Assembly: GCF_000801105.2 (NCBI RefSeq)
Contig: NC_079519.1
Span: 5,020,668-5,084,667, forward strand
Length of the DNA: 64,000 bases
Reading direction: 5' to 3'
Origin: Raphanus sativus
Taxonomy: Eukaryota; Streptophyta; Magnoliopsida; Brassicales; Brassicaceae
The translations under genes were made by a program, and so were the position numbers. This document shows positions 1 through 13,375 of the stretch, one piece after another. The notes below the pieces were generated by a model. That model did not search any database, was not told where the DNA came from, and saw nothing but the letters and a program-made list of their open reading frames with translations. How positions within the stretch are numbered: position 1 is the stretch's first letter; every line of letters starts with the position of its first letter.

Positions 1-2460
1 TTGAGCACTAACATAAGATGATGTTCAAAGAGATTAGAACATCTGTTGTCTCCGTTTCTCTAGATAATGAAGATTTTATAATGCTAATTCCACTAATCTA
101 GGCAGTATATGAAATTTTAGTAAACTAAATATTAAAAAACTAGAATGATTCCTATATACCATGAAAGATAGTTTATAATGCATTAATTCAAATGTAAAAT
201 ATGCTTTGAATTTTTTTAAACAAAAGCAAAGAGTATAAACTTCAGTATATAGAGCATTTACCGAAAACTCATTATTTTATAAGGGGTTAACCCACGGATT
301 TTGGAAAAATTTCAAACTGGTTTTAGTATATAGTTTCATCGAGCACAAATATAAGACGATGGTCAAAGTGTTTAGAACCTCTGTTGTCTTCGTTTTTCTA
401 GATAATTAAGATTTTATAATGCTAATTCCAATAATCTATGCAGTATATGAAAGTTTAGTAACCTAAATATTAAAAATTAGAATGATTCCTATATACCATG
501 AAAGATAGTTTAGAATACATTAATTTAAATGTCAAATGTGGTCTGAAATTTTTAAACTAAAGGTAAAAGTAAAAACTTCAGTATATAGATCATTTACCGA
601 AAACTCATTATTCTAGAAGGGGTTAACCCACAGATTTTAGAAAAATAACAAAAATATGAAAACATTGTTCTAGTGTATAGTTTCATCGAGCACTAACATA
701 AGATGATCTTCAAAGAGTTAAGAGCCTTTGTTGTCTCCGTTTCTCTAGATAATGAAGATTTTATAATGTTAATTCCACTAATCTAGGCAGTATATGAAAT
801 TTTTAGTAAACTAAACATTAAAAAACTAGAATGATTCCTATATACTATGAAAGATAGTTTATAATACATTAATTCAAATGTAGAATATGGTTTGAATTTT
901 TTTCAACAAAAGCAAAGAGTATAAAATTCAGTATATAGAGCATTTACCGAAAACTCATTATTTTAGAAGGGGTTAACCCACAGGATTTTCGAAAAATTTT
1001 CAAAAATATGAAAATTTTGTTTTAGTATATAGTTTCATCGAACCACTAATATAAGATGATGGTCAAAGAGTTTAGAACCTCTGTTTTCTTCGTTTTTCTA
1101 GATAATTTTTAAGATTTTTAATAATGCTAATTCCACTAATCTATGCAGTATATGAAATTTTAGTAAATTAAATATTAAAATTTAGTAATTCCTATATACC
1201 ATGAAAGATTGTTTAGAATACATTAATTTAAATGTCCAATGTGGTCTGAAATTTTTAAACTAAAGGGAAGAGTATAAACTTCTGTATATAGAGCATTTAC
1301 CGAAAACTCATTATTTTAGAAGGAGTTAACCCACGGATTTTGGAAAAAATTATAGAAATATGAAAAACATTATTTTGTGTATACTTTCATCGAGCACTAA
1401 CCTAAGATGATGTTCAAAGAGTTTAGAACCTCTGTTGTCTCCGTTTCTCTAGATAATGAAGATTTTATAATGCTAATTCCACTAATCTAGCCAATCTATG
1501 AAATTAGTAACTAAATATTAAAAAACTATAATGATTCCTATATACCATGAAAGATAGTTTATAATACATTAATTCAAATGTAGAATATGGATTGATTTTT
1601 TAAACAAAGTCAAAGAGTATAAACTTCAGTATATAGAGCATTTACCGAAAACTCATTATTTTTAGAAGGGGTTAACCCACGGATTTTGGAAAAATTTCAA
1701 AAATTTAAAAAGTATGGTGTAGTGTATAGGTTCAACGAGCACTAGCATAGATTGATGATCAAAAGAGTTTAGAACCTCTATTGTCTTCGTTTCTCTAGAC
1801 AATGAAGATTTTATAATGCTAATTCCACTAATCTAGGCAGTATATGAAATTTTAGAAAACTAAATGATAAAATTTTTGAATGATTACTGTATACCATGAA
1901 AGATAGTTTAGAATACATTAATTCAAATGTCGAATGTGGTTTGAAATTTTTAAACTCAAGGGAATAGTATAAAATTTCAGTATATAGAGCATTTACAGAA
2001 AAAAAATTATTTTAGAAGGGTTAACCCACGGATTTTGGAAAAAATTTCAAAAATATGAAAACATTGTTTTAGTGTATAGTTTCATCAAGCACTAACATAA
2101 AGATGATGTTCAAAGAGATTAGAACATCTGTTGTCTCCGTTTCTCTAGATAATGAAGATTTTATAATGCTAATTCCACTAATCTAGGCAATATATGAAAT
2201 TTTAGTAAACTAAATATTAAAAACTAGAATGATTCCTATATACCATGAAAGATAGTTTATAATACATTAATTCAAATTTAGAATATGGTTTGAATTTTTT
2301 AAACAAAGCAAAGAGTATAAAATTCAGTATATAGAGCATTTACCGAAAACTCATTATTTTATAAGGAGTTAACCCACGGATTTTGAAAAATTTCAAAAAT
2401 ATGAAAAATCTTGTTTTAGTATATAGTTTCATCGAGCACTAATATAATATGATGGTCAAA

Positions 2461-2560
2461 NNNNNNNNNNNNNNNNNNNNNNNNNNNNNNNNNNNNNNNN
2501 NNNNNNNNNNNNNNNNNNNNNNNNNNNNNNNNNNNNNNNNNNNNNNNNNNNNNNNNNNNN
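2461..2560. other. Assembly gap (100 N)
   Basis: Exactly 100 N inside the satellite, so a placeholder of unknown true size. Confidence 0.99.
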
Positions 2561-3916
2561 ATATAAAATTTTAGTAAACTAAATATTAAAAATTAGAATA
2601 ATTCCTATATACCATGAAAGATAGTTTAGAATATATTAATTTAAATGTCGAATGTGGTCTGAAATTTTTAAACTAAAGGAAAGAGTATAAACTTCAGTAT
2701 ATATAAGATTTACCGAAAACTCATTATTCTAGAAGGGGTTAAACACGGATTTTGGAAAAACTATATAAATATGAAAAACATTATTTTGTGTATAATTTCA
2801 TCGAGCACTAACCAATGATGATGTTCAAAGAGTTTAGAACCTCTCTTGTCTCCGTTTCTCTAGATAATGAAGATTTTATAAGGCTAATTCCACTAATCTA
2901 GCAAATCTATGAAATATTAGTAAACTAAATATTAAAAAACTATAATGATCCCTATATACCATGAAAGATAGTTTATAATACATTAATTCAAATGTAGAAT
3001 ATGGTTTGAATCTTTTTAAACAAAATCAAAGAGTATAAACTTCAGTATATAGAACATTTACCGAAAACTCATTATTTTAGAAGGGCTTAACCCACGGATT
3101 TTGGAAAATTTTCAAAAATTTCAAAATATGGTTGTAGTGTATAGGTTCAACGAGCACTAACATAAGATGATGGTCAAAGAGTTTAGAACCTTTGTTGTCC
3201 TCGTTTCTCTAGATAATGAAGATTTTATAATGATAATTCCACTAATCTAGGCAGTATATGAAATTTTAGTAAACTAAATATTAAAAAACTAGAATGATTC
3301 CTATATACCATGAAAGATAGTTTATAATACATTAATTCAAATGTAGAATATGGTTTGAATTTTTTAAACAAAAGCAAAGAGTATAATATTCAGTATATAC
3401 AGCATTTACCGAAAACTCATTATTTTATAAGGGGTTAACCCACAGATTTTGAAAAAATTTCAAAAATATGAAAATCTTGTTTTAGTATATAGTTTCATGG
3501 AGCACTAATATAAGATGATGGTCAAAGAGTTTAGAACCTCTGTTTTCTTCGTTTTTCTAGATAATTAAGATTTTATAATGCTAATTTCACTAATCTATGC
3601 AAGTATATAAAATTTTAGTAAACTAAATATCAAAAATTAGGATAATTCCTATATACCATGAAAGATAGTTTAGAATACATTAATTTAAATGTCGAATGTG
3701 GTCTGAAATTTTTAAACTAAAGGAAAGAGTATAAACTTCAGTATATAGAACATTTACCGAAAACTCATTATTCTAGAAGGGGTTAACCCACGGATTTTGG
3801 AAAAACTATAGAAATATGAAAAACATTATTTTTCTGTATAATTTCATCGAGCACTAACCTAAGATGATGTTCAAAGAGTTTAGAACCTCTGTTGTCTCCG
3901 TTTCTCTAGATAATGA

Positions 3917-4016
3917 NNNNNNNNNNNNNNNNNNNNNNNNNNNNNNNNNNNNNNNNNNNNNNNNNNNNNNNNNNNNNNNNNNNNNNNNNNNNNNNNNNNN
4001 NNNNNNNNNNNNNNNN
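3917..4016. other. Assembly gap (100 N)
   Basis: Exactly 100 N inside the satellite. The anchors at 3847 and 4044 are only 197 bp apart across it, so at least part of a monomer is missing. The repeat type also changes here, from a dimeric to a trimeric pattern. Confidence 0.99.
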
Positions 4017-6552
4017 AAAGTCTGGTTTAAGTATATATTTTTATCGAGCATTAACATAAGATGATTTCCAAAGAGTTTAGAACCTCTGTTGTCTCCGTTT
4101 CTCAAGATAATGAAGATTTTATAATGCTAATTCCACTAATCTAAGCAATATATGAAATTTAGTAAACTAAATATTAGAAAATTAGAATGATTCCTATATA
4201 CCATGAAATATAGTTAGAATACAATAATTAAAATGTAGAATGTGGTTTGAAATTTTTTAAACAAAAGCGAAGAGTATAAACTTCAGTATATAGAGCATTT
4301 ACCGAAAACTCATTATTTTAGAAGGGGTTAACCCACGGATTTTTGGAAAAATTTTTAAAAATATAAAAGTCTGGTTTAAGTATATATTTTATCGAGCACT
4401 AACATAAGATGATGGCAAAGAGTTTTAGAACCTCTGTTATCTCCGTTTCTCTAAATAATGAAGATTTTATAATGCTAATTCCACTAATCTAGGCAGTATG
4501 AAATTGTATAAAAATAAATATTAAATAAAATTAGAATGATTCCTATATACCATGAAAGATAGTTTAGAATACAATAATTTAAATGTCGAATGTGGTTTGA
4601 AAATTTTAAACAAAAGTGAAGAGTATAAACTTCAGTATATAGAGCATGTAACGAAAACTCATTATTTTAAAAGGGTACCCACGGATTTTGGAAAAATTTC
4701 AAAAAATTGAAAATCTTGTTTTAGTGTATAGTTTCATCGAGCACTAACATAATATGATGGTCAAAGAGTTTAGAACCTGTGTTGTCTTCGTTTCTCTAGA
4801 TAATGAAGATTTTATAATGCTAATTCCATTAATCTTGCGTATATGGAATTTTAGTAATCTAAATATTTAAAATATTAGAATGATTCCTATATACCATGAA
4901 CTATAGTTTTAGATACATTATTTCAAATGCTCGAATGTGATTTGAAATTTTTAAACAAAAGTGAAGAATATAAATTCGGTATATAGAGCATTTACCGAAA
5001 ACTCATTATTTTTAGAAGGGGTTAACCCACGGATTTTGAAAATTTTCAAAAATATGAAAAATCTGGTTTTTAGTGTATAGTTTAATAGAGCATTAACATA
5101 AGATGAGTGTTAAAGAGTTTAGAACCTCTGTTGTCTCCGTTTTTCTAGATAATGAAGATTTTATAATGCTAATTCTACTAATCTAGGCAATATGAAATTT
5201 TAGTAAACTAAATATTAAAAAATTAGAATGATTACTATATACCATGAAATATAGTATAGAATACAATAATTAAAATGTAGAATGTGCTTTGAAATTTTTA
5301 AACGAAAGCGAAGAGTATATACTTCAGTATAAAGCATTTACCGAAATTTATTATTTTAGAAGGGTTAACCCGGATTTTGGAAAATTTTCAAACATATAAA
5401 AGTCTGGTTTAAGTATATATTTTCATCGAGCACTAACATTAGATGATGGCCAAAGAGTTTAGAACCTCTGTTATCTCCGTGTCTCTAGATAATGAAAGAT
5501 TTTATAATGCTAATTCCACTAATCTAGGCAGTATATGAAATCTTATGAAAATAAATATTAAAAAAATTAGAATGATTCCTATATACCATGAAAGATAGTT
5601 TAGAATACAATAATTTAAATGTCGAATGTGTTTGAAATTTTTTAAACAAAAGTGAAGAGTATAAACTTCAGTATATAGAGCATTTACCGAAAACTCAATA
5701 TTTTAAAAGGGGTTAACCTAACGGATTTTGGAAAAATTTCAAAAAAACTGAAAATATTGTTTTAGTGTATAGTTTCATCGAGCACTAACATAATATGATG
5801 GTCAAAGAGTTTAGAACCTGTGTTGTCTTCGTTTCTCTAGATAATGAAGATTTTATAATGCTAATTCCAATAATCTTGGCAGTATATGGAATTTTAGTAA
5901 TCTAAATATTAAAAATATTAGAATGATTCCTATATACCATGAAAGAAAGTTTAGAATACATTAATTCAAATGTCGAATGTGGTTTGAAATTTTTACACAA
6001 AAGTGAAGAGTATAAATTTGGTATATAGAGCATTTACCGAAAACTCATTATTTTAGAAGGGGTTAACCCACAGATTTTGGAAAATTTTCAAAATATGAAA
6101 ATCTGGATTTACTGTATAGTTTTATAGAGCATTAACATAAGATGATTGTCAAAGAGTTTAGAACCTCTTTTTTCTCCGTTTCTATAGATAATGAAGATTT
6201 TATAATGCTAATTCCACTAATCTAGGCAATATATGAAATTTAGTAAACTAAATATTAAAAAATTAGAATGATTCCTATGTACCATGAAATATAGTTTAGA
6301 ATACAATAATTAAAATGTAGAATGTGGTTTGAAATTTTTTAAACGAAAGCGAAGAGTATAAACTTCAGTATATAGAGCATTTCTCGAAAACTCATTATTT
6401 TAAAAGGGGTTAACCCACGGATTTTGGAAAAATTTCACAAAATTTGAAAATCTTATTTTAGTGTATAGTTTCATCGAGTACTAACATAATATGATGGTCA
6501 AAGAGTTTAGAACCTGTGTTGTCTTCGTTTCACTAGATAACTAGGATATGAT

Positions 6553-6567
6553 CCGTGCCTTGCACGG
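6553..6567 (-). other. Helitron 3'-terminal hairpin
   Basis: CCGTGC (6553-6558) pairs with GCACGG (6562-6567) around a 3-nt loop, 12 bp from the terminal CTAG. This is the position and form of the Helitron 3' termination hairpin. Confidence 0.88.
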
Positions 6568-7486
6568 GGTGAAAATTCTAAAAAAAAAATTAGAGAACAT
6601 TATTTATTTTATATTTAAAAATTGTCAAAATGAATAGTATATATAATAATATATAAGGGTTAACATTATTAGTTGTTGTCCAAAAAAGGGTTAACATTAT
6701 TAATAAAATAATGCACCTTGGATTTTAAAGTATATGTTCCGGTCTTCTGGCAAAATGGTTAGTTTGGTCCATTTATATTCTGAAAATTATCGAAAATATT
6801 CATTTCGTATACTTTATAGTACTCACGTGATCTCACTGAGTGCGTACCCAAGAAGTTAACCGTTAGTTTTGAAAGCTGTCACAATCCGATAAGATGATTG
6901 GTTGTGCGGTATGATCCCCCTGAGTGCGTAACCGAGAAGTTAACCATCAATTTCGAAAATCCTTGATTGAGAAAAGGGTCAAATTGGCTGACTTGTTCTT
7001 TCTTAACAGTAACATGGATCTTATACCCCTAATATAGCAAAACAACATTCTTCAGTAGTTGGTTTAGATAATCAAACAATTTAAAACAAATACTCTAGGT
7101 TTTCAGTATGTTTCCTTGAAATCGACCAAAACCATCTCTATTGTTTTTCCCACAGCACCAAAATATTTTTCCAAAGATGCACAATTTTCATCCTCACTTT
7201 TCACATAGATTTAAAAGGTTTCAAATCAGAAACAAAATCAAGGCCAGCCATTTTATTAATCTCACGTGGTTTGAGTAAAAAGTTTAATTGTGATTGTGTT
7301 CTAGGACTGAGATCAAACTCCTTTTTATATAGTATACGCAAATTTTGGTAAATAAATAATTGTTATTAAAGAATAAAGAAAAAAAGAATAAGGAAGGTGA
7401 TATCTCGTCAATTCCGTTAGCAGTAAATATGACATATGATTTTGAATTTTTATTGTATATTTTGAAAATCCCGTGAGTTTAGTATA

Positions 7487-7735
7487 CCAAATATCAATGA
7501 GTGTACGCAATGATAATCATAAATCCGCTATTCAAATAATTATCATAATTTTTAGTAAGGATCTATAAAAGGAAACAAAAACAAAATATTAGGAAACAAA
7601 AACCGAAAACATTGGTAATAAAATAAGCGTTAGATTACGATACCAAATATCAGTAAGAGTAATTGCGATGATAATCATAAATCCGCGATTCAAATAATTA
7701 TCACAATTTTTAGTAAGGATCTATAATAGGAAACA
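7487..7735. repeat. Diverged direct repeat inside the Helitron
   Basis: Two ~95 bp copies (about 7487-7580 and 7641-7735), 154 bp apart, share TACCAAATATCA, ATGATAATCATAAATCCGC and TTTTTAGTAAGGATCTATA with scattered differences. No known function. Confidence 0.8.
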
Positions 7736-8336
7736 AAAGCGACATATAATGAAACAAAAAACGGAAAAAATCAATCAGATGCGATATAATCGCGAATAAG
7801 GGATGTGCATTCTCTATACTTAATGTTAATTATAGAGTTACATAGTATTTGATTAAGTCTTGCAATAAATATTAAATATTGTGACAGCTTTATAGGTAAA
7901 AAGGATTGCGTGACTGATGGATTTTTCTATTGTATGTTTTTGAAAATCACCTGAAATTAGGACAGTAAGTAGCGATTATCATTATATTATTTAATCTTTC
8001 TGTAAACCAATCATATTAGGAAACAAAATCATTTACGAAGTTTGGCAATGTCAAGATTGATATGTAGTAACGAATATTATTCAAATTAACTATTACATAC
8101 TCAACTTTTAAGGTAAAAAGTTTTCATAAAATTTAGGTCGATACATGTTTTATATAATACCTTGTTTCGGAAATTTTATATGCACAAATATGATGTCTTT
8201 TTACAGTTTAATATTGGCAGGGTTTATATTTATAATATGTGGGCCAAGCACATGGTATATATGTAGAGAAATCAGACCTCTATTTGTCATATAGAGTATG
8301 ATTTCCTAGAAAATAGATCAATGTAGAAAAAAATAT

Positions 8337-8485
8337 CAATATGAAAATCAATCCAGATAAAAATACGTAAACACATAATATATATCGATATGAAAATCAA
8401 TCCAGATAAAAAGAAAACAGATCGATATGAAAATCAATCGAGATAAAAATATGTAAACACATAAAAATATCGATGTAGAAAAATA
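8337..8485. repeat. Short tandem repeat inside the Helitron
   Basis: Three copies of an element containing ATATGAAAATCAATCSAGATA, two of them followed by AAATAYGTAAACACATA, in tandem with unequal spacers. Confidence 0.75.
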
Positions 8486-9192
8486 AGACCTCTTTGGTAT
8501 TATATTGTATTCATTTTTACCGAAGAAATTAATAAAATGCATATTCAACTGTCGTACACTTAAGCTGATAATATGACCCCCTGATAAACTTTGGACGAAG
8601 CCAAGCCGATACATGATCTTAAGTTTATATTATAAATTGAAACCTATTTTGTTATATAAAATATGATCTCTCATTTTTTTTTAAAAAACAACACATTTGT
8701 AGTCTATCTTCTCTTGAATTCCATAATGTAAAAAAAATTGAAATGAGAACTATATGTATCAAAATGGTCGTCACTATGTTGTCACTATAGGGGAAGATAA
8801 ACAAAAAAAAATTGTATGTAGAGAAATCATAACATATACATTGTTTTGTATTTTCTTGTATTCAAAATAACAAAATAGTATAATATGACAAATATTTTAT
8901 CGTGATAGACTTATGTTGCAAATATGACCAGATGCAAAATTTAAGTTGATAATATACTACCTTACTAAATAAATCTAGCTACATTACCTAAATAATAAGA
9001 TACAATAGAATAGAATATATGAAAGTTAGACCAGTGGCATATCTCGTAAATAGTCTAGCCTAGCAAGGTTTCTCATAATAGAAGGCTGAGAATGAATGTC
9101 AAGACGACACATCATCATAATGGCAACTCTGTAAATAATTTACTCTTTGAAGGTTACTCTTCCCAATTGCTTCTTGATTAATAATAAGGAGA

Positions 9193-12190
9193 TGAAGATT
9201 TTATAATGTTAGTTCCACTAATATAGGCAGTATATGAAATTTTATGAAAATAAATATTAAAAAAATTAAAATAATTCCTATATACCATGAAAGATAGTTT
9301 AGAATACAATAATTTAAATGTCGAATGTGGTTTGAAATTTTTTAAACAAAAGTGAAGAGTATAAACTTCAGTAAATAGAGCATTTACCGAAAACTCATTA
9401 TTTTAAAAGGGGTTAACCCACAGATTTTGGAAAAATTTCAAAAAATTGAAAATCTTGTTTTAGTGTATAGTTTCATCGACCACTAACATAACATGATGGT
9501 CAAAGAGTTTAGAACCTGTGTTGTCTTCGTTTCTCTAGATAATGAAGATTTTATAATGCTAATTCCACTAATCTTGGCAGTATATGGAATTTTAGTAATC
9601 TAAATATTAAAAATATTAGAATGATTCCTATATACCATGAAAGATAGTTTAGAATACATTAATTCAAATGTCGAATGTGGTTTGAAATTTTTAAACAAAA
9701 GTGAAGAGTATAAACTTCAGTACATAGAGCATTTACCGAAAACTCATTATTTTAGAATAGGTGTTTTAGTGAACAGTTGCATCGAGCACTAGCATAATAT
9801 GATGGTCAAAGAGTTTAGAACATCTGTTGTCTTCATTACTCTAGATAATGAAGATTTTATAATGCTAATTCCACTAATTTTGGCAGTATATGAAATTTTA
9901 GTAAACTAAATATTAAAAATATTAGAATGATTCCTGTATACCATGAAATATAGTTTAGAATAAATTAATTCAAATGTCCAATGTGGTTTGAAATTTTTAA
10001 ACAAAAGTGAAGAGTATAAACTTCAGTATATAGATCATTTACCAAAAACTCATTATTTTAGATGAGATTAACCCACGGCTTTTGGAAAATTTTCAGAAAT
10101 GTGAAAATCTTGTTTTAGTGTATAGTTTCATCGAGCACTAATATAATATGATGGTCAAAGATTTTAGAACCTCTGTTGTCTTCGTTTCTCTAGATAATGA
10201 AGTTTTTATAATGCTAATTCCACTAATCTTGGCAGTATATGGTATTTTAGTAATCTAAATATTAAAAATATTAGAATGATTCCTATATACCATGAAAGAT
10301 AGTTTAGAATACACTAATTCAAATGTCGAATGTGGTCTGAAATTTTTAAACAAAAGTGAAGAGTATAAATTCGGTATATAGAGCATTTACCGAAAACTCA
10401 TTATTTTAGAAAGGGTTAGCTAACCCACGGATTTTAGAAAATTTTCAAAAATATGAAAATCTGGTTTTAGTGTATAGTTTAATAGAGCATTAACATAAGA
10501 TGATGGTCAAAGAGTTTAGAACCCCTGTTGTCTCTGTTTCTCTAGATAATGAAGATTTTATAATGCTAATTTCACTAATCTAGGCAATATATGAAATTTT
10601 AGTAAACTAAATATTAAAAAATTAGAATGATTCCTATATACCATGAAATATAGTTTAGAATACAATAATTAAAATGTAGAATGTGGTTTGAAATTTTTTA
10701 AATGAAAGCGAAGAGTATAAACTTCAGTATATAGAGCATTTACCGAAAACTCATTATTTTAGAAGGGGTTAACCCATGGATTTTGGAAAAATTTCAAAAA
10801 AAATAAAAGTCTGGTTTAAGTATATATTTTCATCAAGCACTAACATAAGATGATGGCCAAAGAGTTTAGAACCTCTGTTATCTCCGTTTCTCTAGATAAT
10901 GAAGATTTTATAATGCTAATTCCACTAATCTAGGTAGTATATGAAATTTTATGAAAATAAATATTAAAAAAATTAGAATGATTCCTATATACCATGAAAG
11001 ATAGCTTAGAATACAATAATTTAAATGTCGAATGTGGTTTGAAATTTTTAAACAAAAGTGAAAAGTATAAACTTCAGTATATAGAGCATTTACCGAAAAC
11101 TCATTATTTTAAAAGGGGACCCACGGATTTGGAAAATTTTCAAAAAATTTGAAAATCTTGTTTTAGTGTATAGTTTCATCGAGCACTAACATAATATGAT
11201 GGTCAAAGAGATTAGAACCTGTGTTGTCTTCGTTTCTCTAGATAATGAAGATTTTATAATGCTAATTACACTAATCTTGGCAGTATATAGCATTTTAGTA
11301 ATCAAAATATTTAAAATATTAGAATGATTCCTATATACCATGAAAGATAGTTTAGAATACATTAATTCAAATGTCGAATGTTGTTTGAAATTTTTAAACA
11401 AAAGTGAAGAGTATAAATTCGGTATATAGAGCATTTACCGAAAACTCATTATTTTAGAAGGGATTAACCCACGGATTTTAGAAAATTTTCAAAATATGAA
11501 AATCTGGTTTTAGTTTATATTTTAATAGAGCATTAACATAAGATGATGGTCAAAGAGTTTAGAACCTCTGTTGTCTCCGTTTCTCTAGATAATGAAGATT
11601 TTATAATGCTAATTCCACTAATCTAGGCAATATATGAAATTTAGTAAACTAAATATTAAAAAATTAGAATGATTCCTATATACCATGAAATATAGTTTAG
11701 AATACAATAATTAAAATTTAGAATGTGGTTTGAATTTTTTAAACGAAAGCGAGGAGTATAAACTTCAGTATATAGAGCATTTACCGAAAACTCATTATTT
11801 TAGAAAATTTAGTAAACTAAATATTCAAAAATTAGAATGATTACTATATACCATGAAATATAGTTTAGAATACAATAATTCAAATGTAGAATGTGGTTTG
11901 AATTTTTTTAAACAAAAGCAAAGAGTATAAACTTCAGTATATAGATCATTTACCGAAAACTCATTATTTTAGAACCCATGAATTTTGGAAAATTTTAAAA
12001 AATTTGAAATCTTGTTTTAGTATATAGTTTCATCGAGCACTAACATAAGTTGATGGTCAAAGAGTTTAGAACCTCTGTTGTCTCCATTTCTCTAGATAAT
12101 GAAGATTTTATAATGCTAATTCCACTAATCTAGGCAGTATATGAAATTTTATGAAATTAAATATTAAAAAAATTAGAATGATTACTATAA
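9193..12190. repeat. Satellite array, right block (~348 bp monomer)
   Basis: This continues the left block after the Helitron. The CATCGAGCAC-type boxes recur near 9477, 9778, 10130, 10484, 10832, 11179, 11527 and 12033. Most spacings are 347-354 bp. The 9477-9778 unit is short (about 50 bp lost near 9755, removing the GGTTAACCC box), and a partial unit follows at about 11805. The array stops abruptly at about 12190 within a monomer, after TTAGAATGATTACTATA. Coding potential is absent. Confidence 0.92.
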
Positions 12191-13375
12191 CATTTTTTAC
12201 CAATTTTCTTATCCATCTGATTTTGTTTTTATAACATTTTAACCAATTTTCTTGCAGTGAAAAACAAACAGAAAGTTATATGTATATTAAGTAAGATGAT
12301 TTTGAATATAGTTACCTTTTATTTAATCTTCCTATTCAATTTTTTTACTTAATATAAATATAACTAAAATTCAATAAGTTATCTATATAATAATGAAGGT
12401 TTCACTAAATACACATTTAATGATGTATTAGAGTATTATAGTATAATCCGCACTTAGTGAGATTTTATTTCCATTTTGATTAAAACTTTAAAATTTTATA
12501 AAATATTGTGCTATAATGTTCTTCGAATTTCATGGAGTATGTAGTTCTTGATTTTTTTTAGAATCCACCCTAAAATATTTTTGTAATTAAATACATATCC
12601 GCGCATATCTAAGACCTTCATGATTATATAGTTTACTTATTGAATTTTAATTATATGTGTTTAATATTCCTAAAGTTTATGAAATTTTCTTGAGTGTGTA
12701 TGATATCATCCTAAATTTATAAGCATATTTAAGATAACATTAATGAATATATAAATCCTTTCTTAAATTTACAAAAATATTTCTAAATATTTATAATATA
12801 TTTATAATTTTAGAAAACATTAATAAAATGTTGTATAAATTTTCTATTAATGAGTATCTTGTAAATATATACTTTACAAATAATTTTTTAATTTTTTGAA
12901 AGTTGTTATGCACATTTAGACAGGTGTTTCTAAATGTACATACAAATTATATTGAGGAAGTCTAGTTAGACGTTTATGAAGATATTCCTAAATTCGGACA
13001 AAGATCTATTAAATTTTTGAATTTTTGATTTTTTGAAAAAAATATTTTTATTTTTACATATTTTAAAATTAAGTAAAATCGTAGATAAAAATATAATTGT
13101 TTTTTACCTATTAATGAATGCTTATTTTAGGATATTTGTTCTTGAAACTATTTAGGGAACAAAAACTAAAATTGACTACTTAGTAGATTTGTATTTAATT
13201 AAATGCTAGTTACCTTTTTTTAATCTTATCTTATTTCTTTTAATCTTAAATCTTATCTTAAATTTCGGTTCTGATTTATCATAAAAACAATTAGGAAATA
13301 ATATGTTTTATAAAAAATAAAGGTTTAGTACCATACTAACTTAAATCACTCTAGCTATACAATTTTTGATTGAAA
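12191..13375. other. AT-rich intergenic DNA
   Basis: I see no gene, no clear repeat and no terminal structure. The stretch near 12440 (TAATCCGCACTTAGTG) resembles a decayed Helitron-type hairpin region but is too degraded to call. Confidence 0.6.

Larger units (their letters stand above)
1..6540. repeat. Satellite array, left block (~348 bp monomer)
   Basis: About twenty head-to-tail monomers are anchored by a CATCGAGCACTAAYATAAGATG-like box (starts near 337, 683, 1037, 1388, 1731, 2083, 2433, 2804, 3150, 3497, 3847, 4044, 4390, 4737, 5085, 5427, 5777, 6125 and 6473). Spacing is 342-354 bp. Each monomer carries the palindrome GGGTTAACCC, a conserved TCTAGATAATGAAGATTTTA stretch and AT-rich spacers. 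There is no credible coding potential; short open frames here are by-products of the repeat. Two 100-N gaps lie inside, so the true length is unknown. I do not recognise the family by name; a ~350 bp unit fits the usual size of plant subtelomeric or heterochromatic satellites. Confidence 0.93.
6541..9192 (-). mobile_element. Non-autonomous Helitron inserted in the satellite
   Basis: Read on the minus strand the element starts with TCTCCTT (at 9192) and ends with a GC-rich hairpin followed by ATCATATCCTAG (at 6541). These are the canonical Helitron 5'-TC and 3'-hairpin plus CTRR signals. It sits between A and T of the satellite: left flank AGATAA (to 6540) and right flank TGAAGATTTT (from 9193) rejoin to the uninterrupted monomer sequence AGATAATGAAGATTTT. 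No target duplication is present, as expected for Helitrons. No Rep/helicase coding was found, only short AT-rich open frames, so it is non-autonomous. Inside are direct repeats (7487-7735 and around 6838/6912) and a short tandem array (8337-8485). Confidence 0.9.

Noticed and set aside
3854..4105. Open frames inside the satellite (e.g. 3864-4064, 11186-11434)
   Set aside because: They span N gaps or simply follow the repeat, differ in frame between monomers, and have no codon structure.
1..12190. CRISPR-like or centromeric CentBr array
   Set aside because: Monomer ~348 bp with diverged copies in eukaryotic DNA; sequence does not show the ~176 bp CentBr period.
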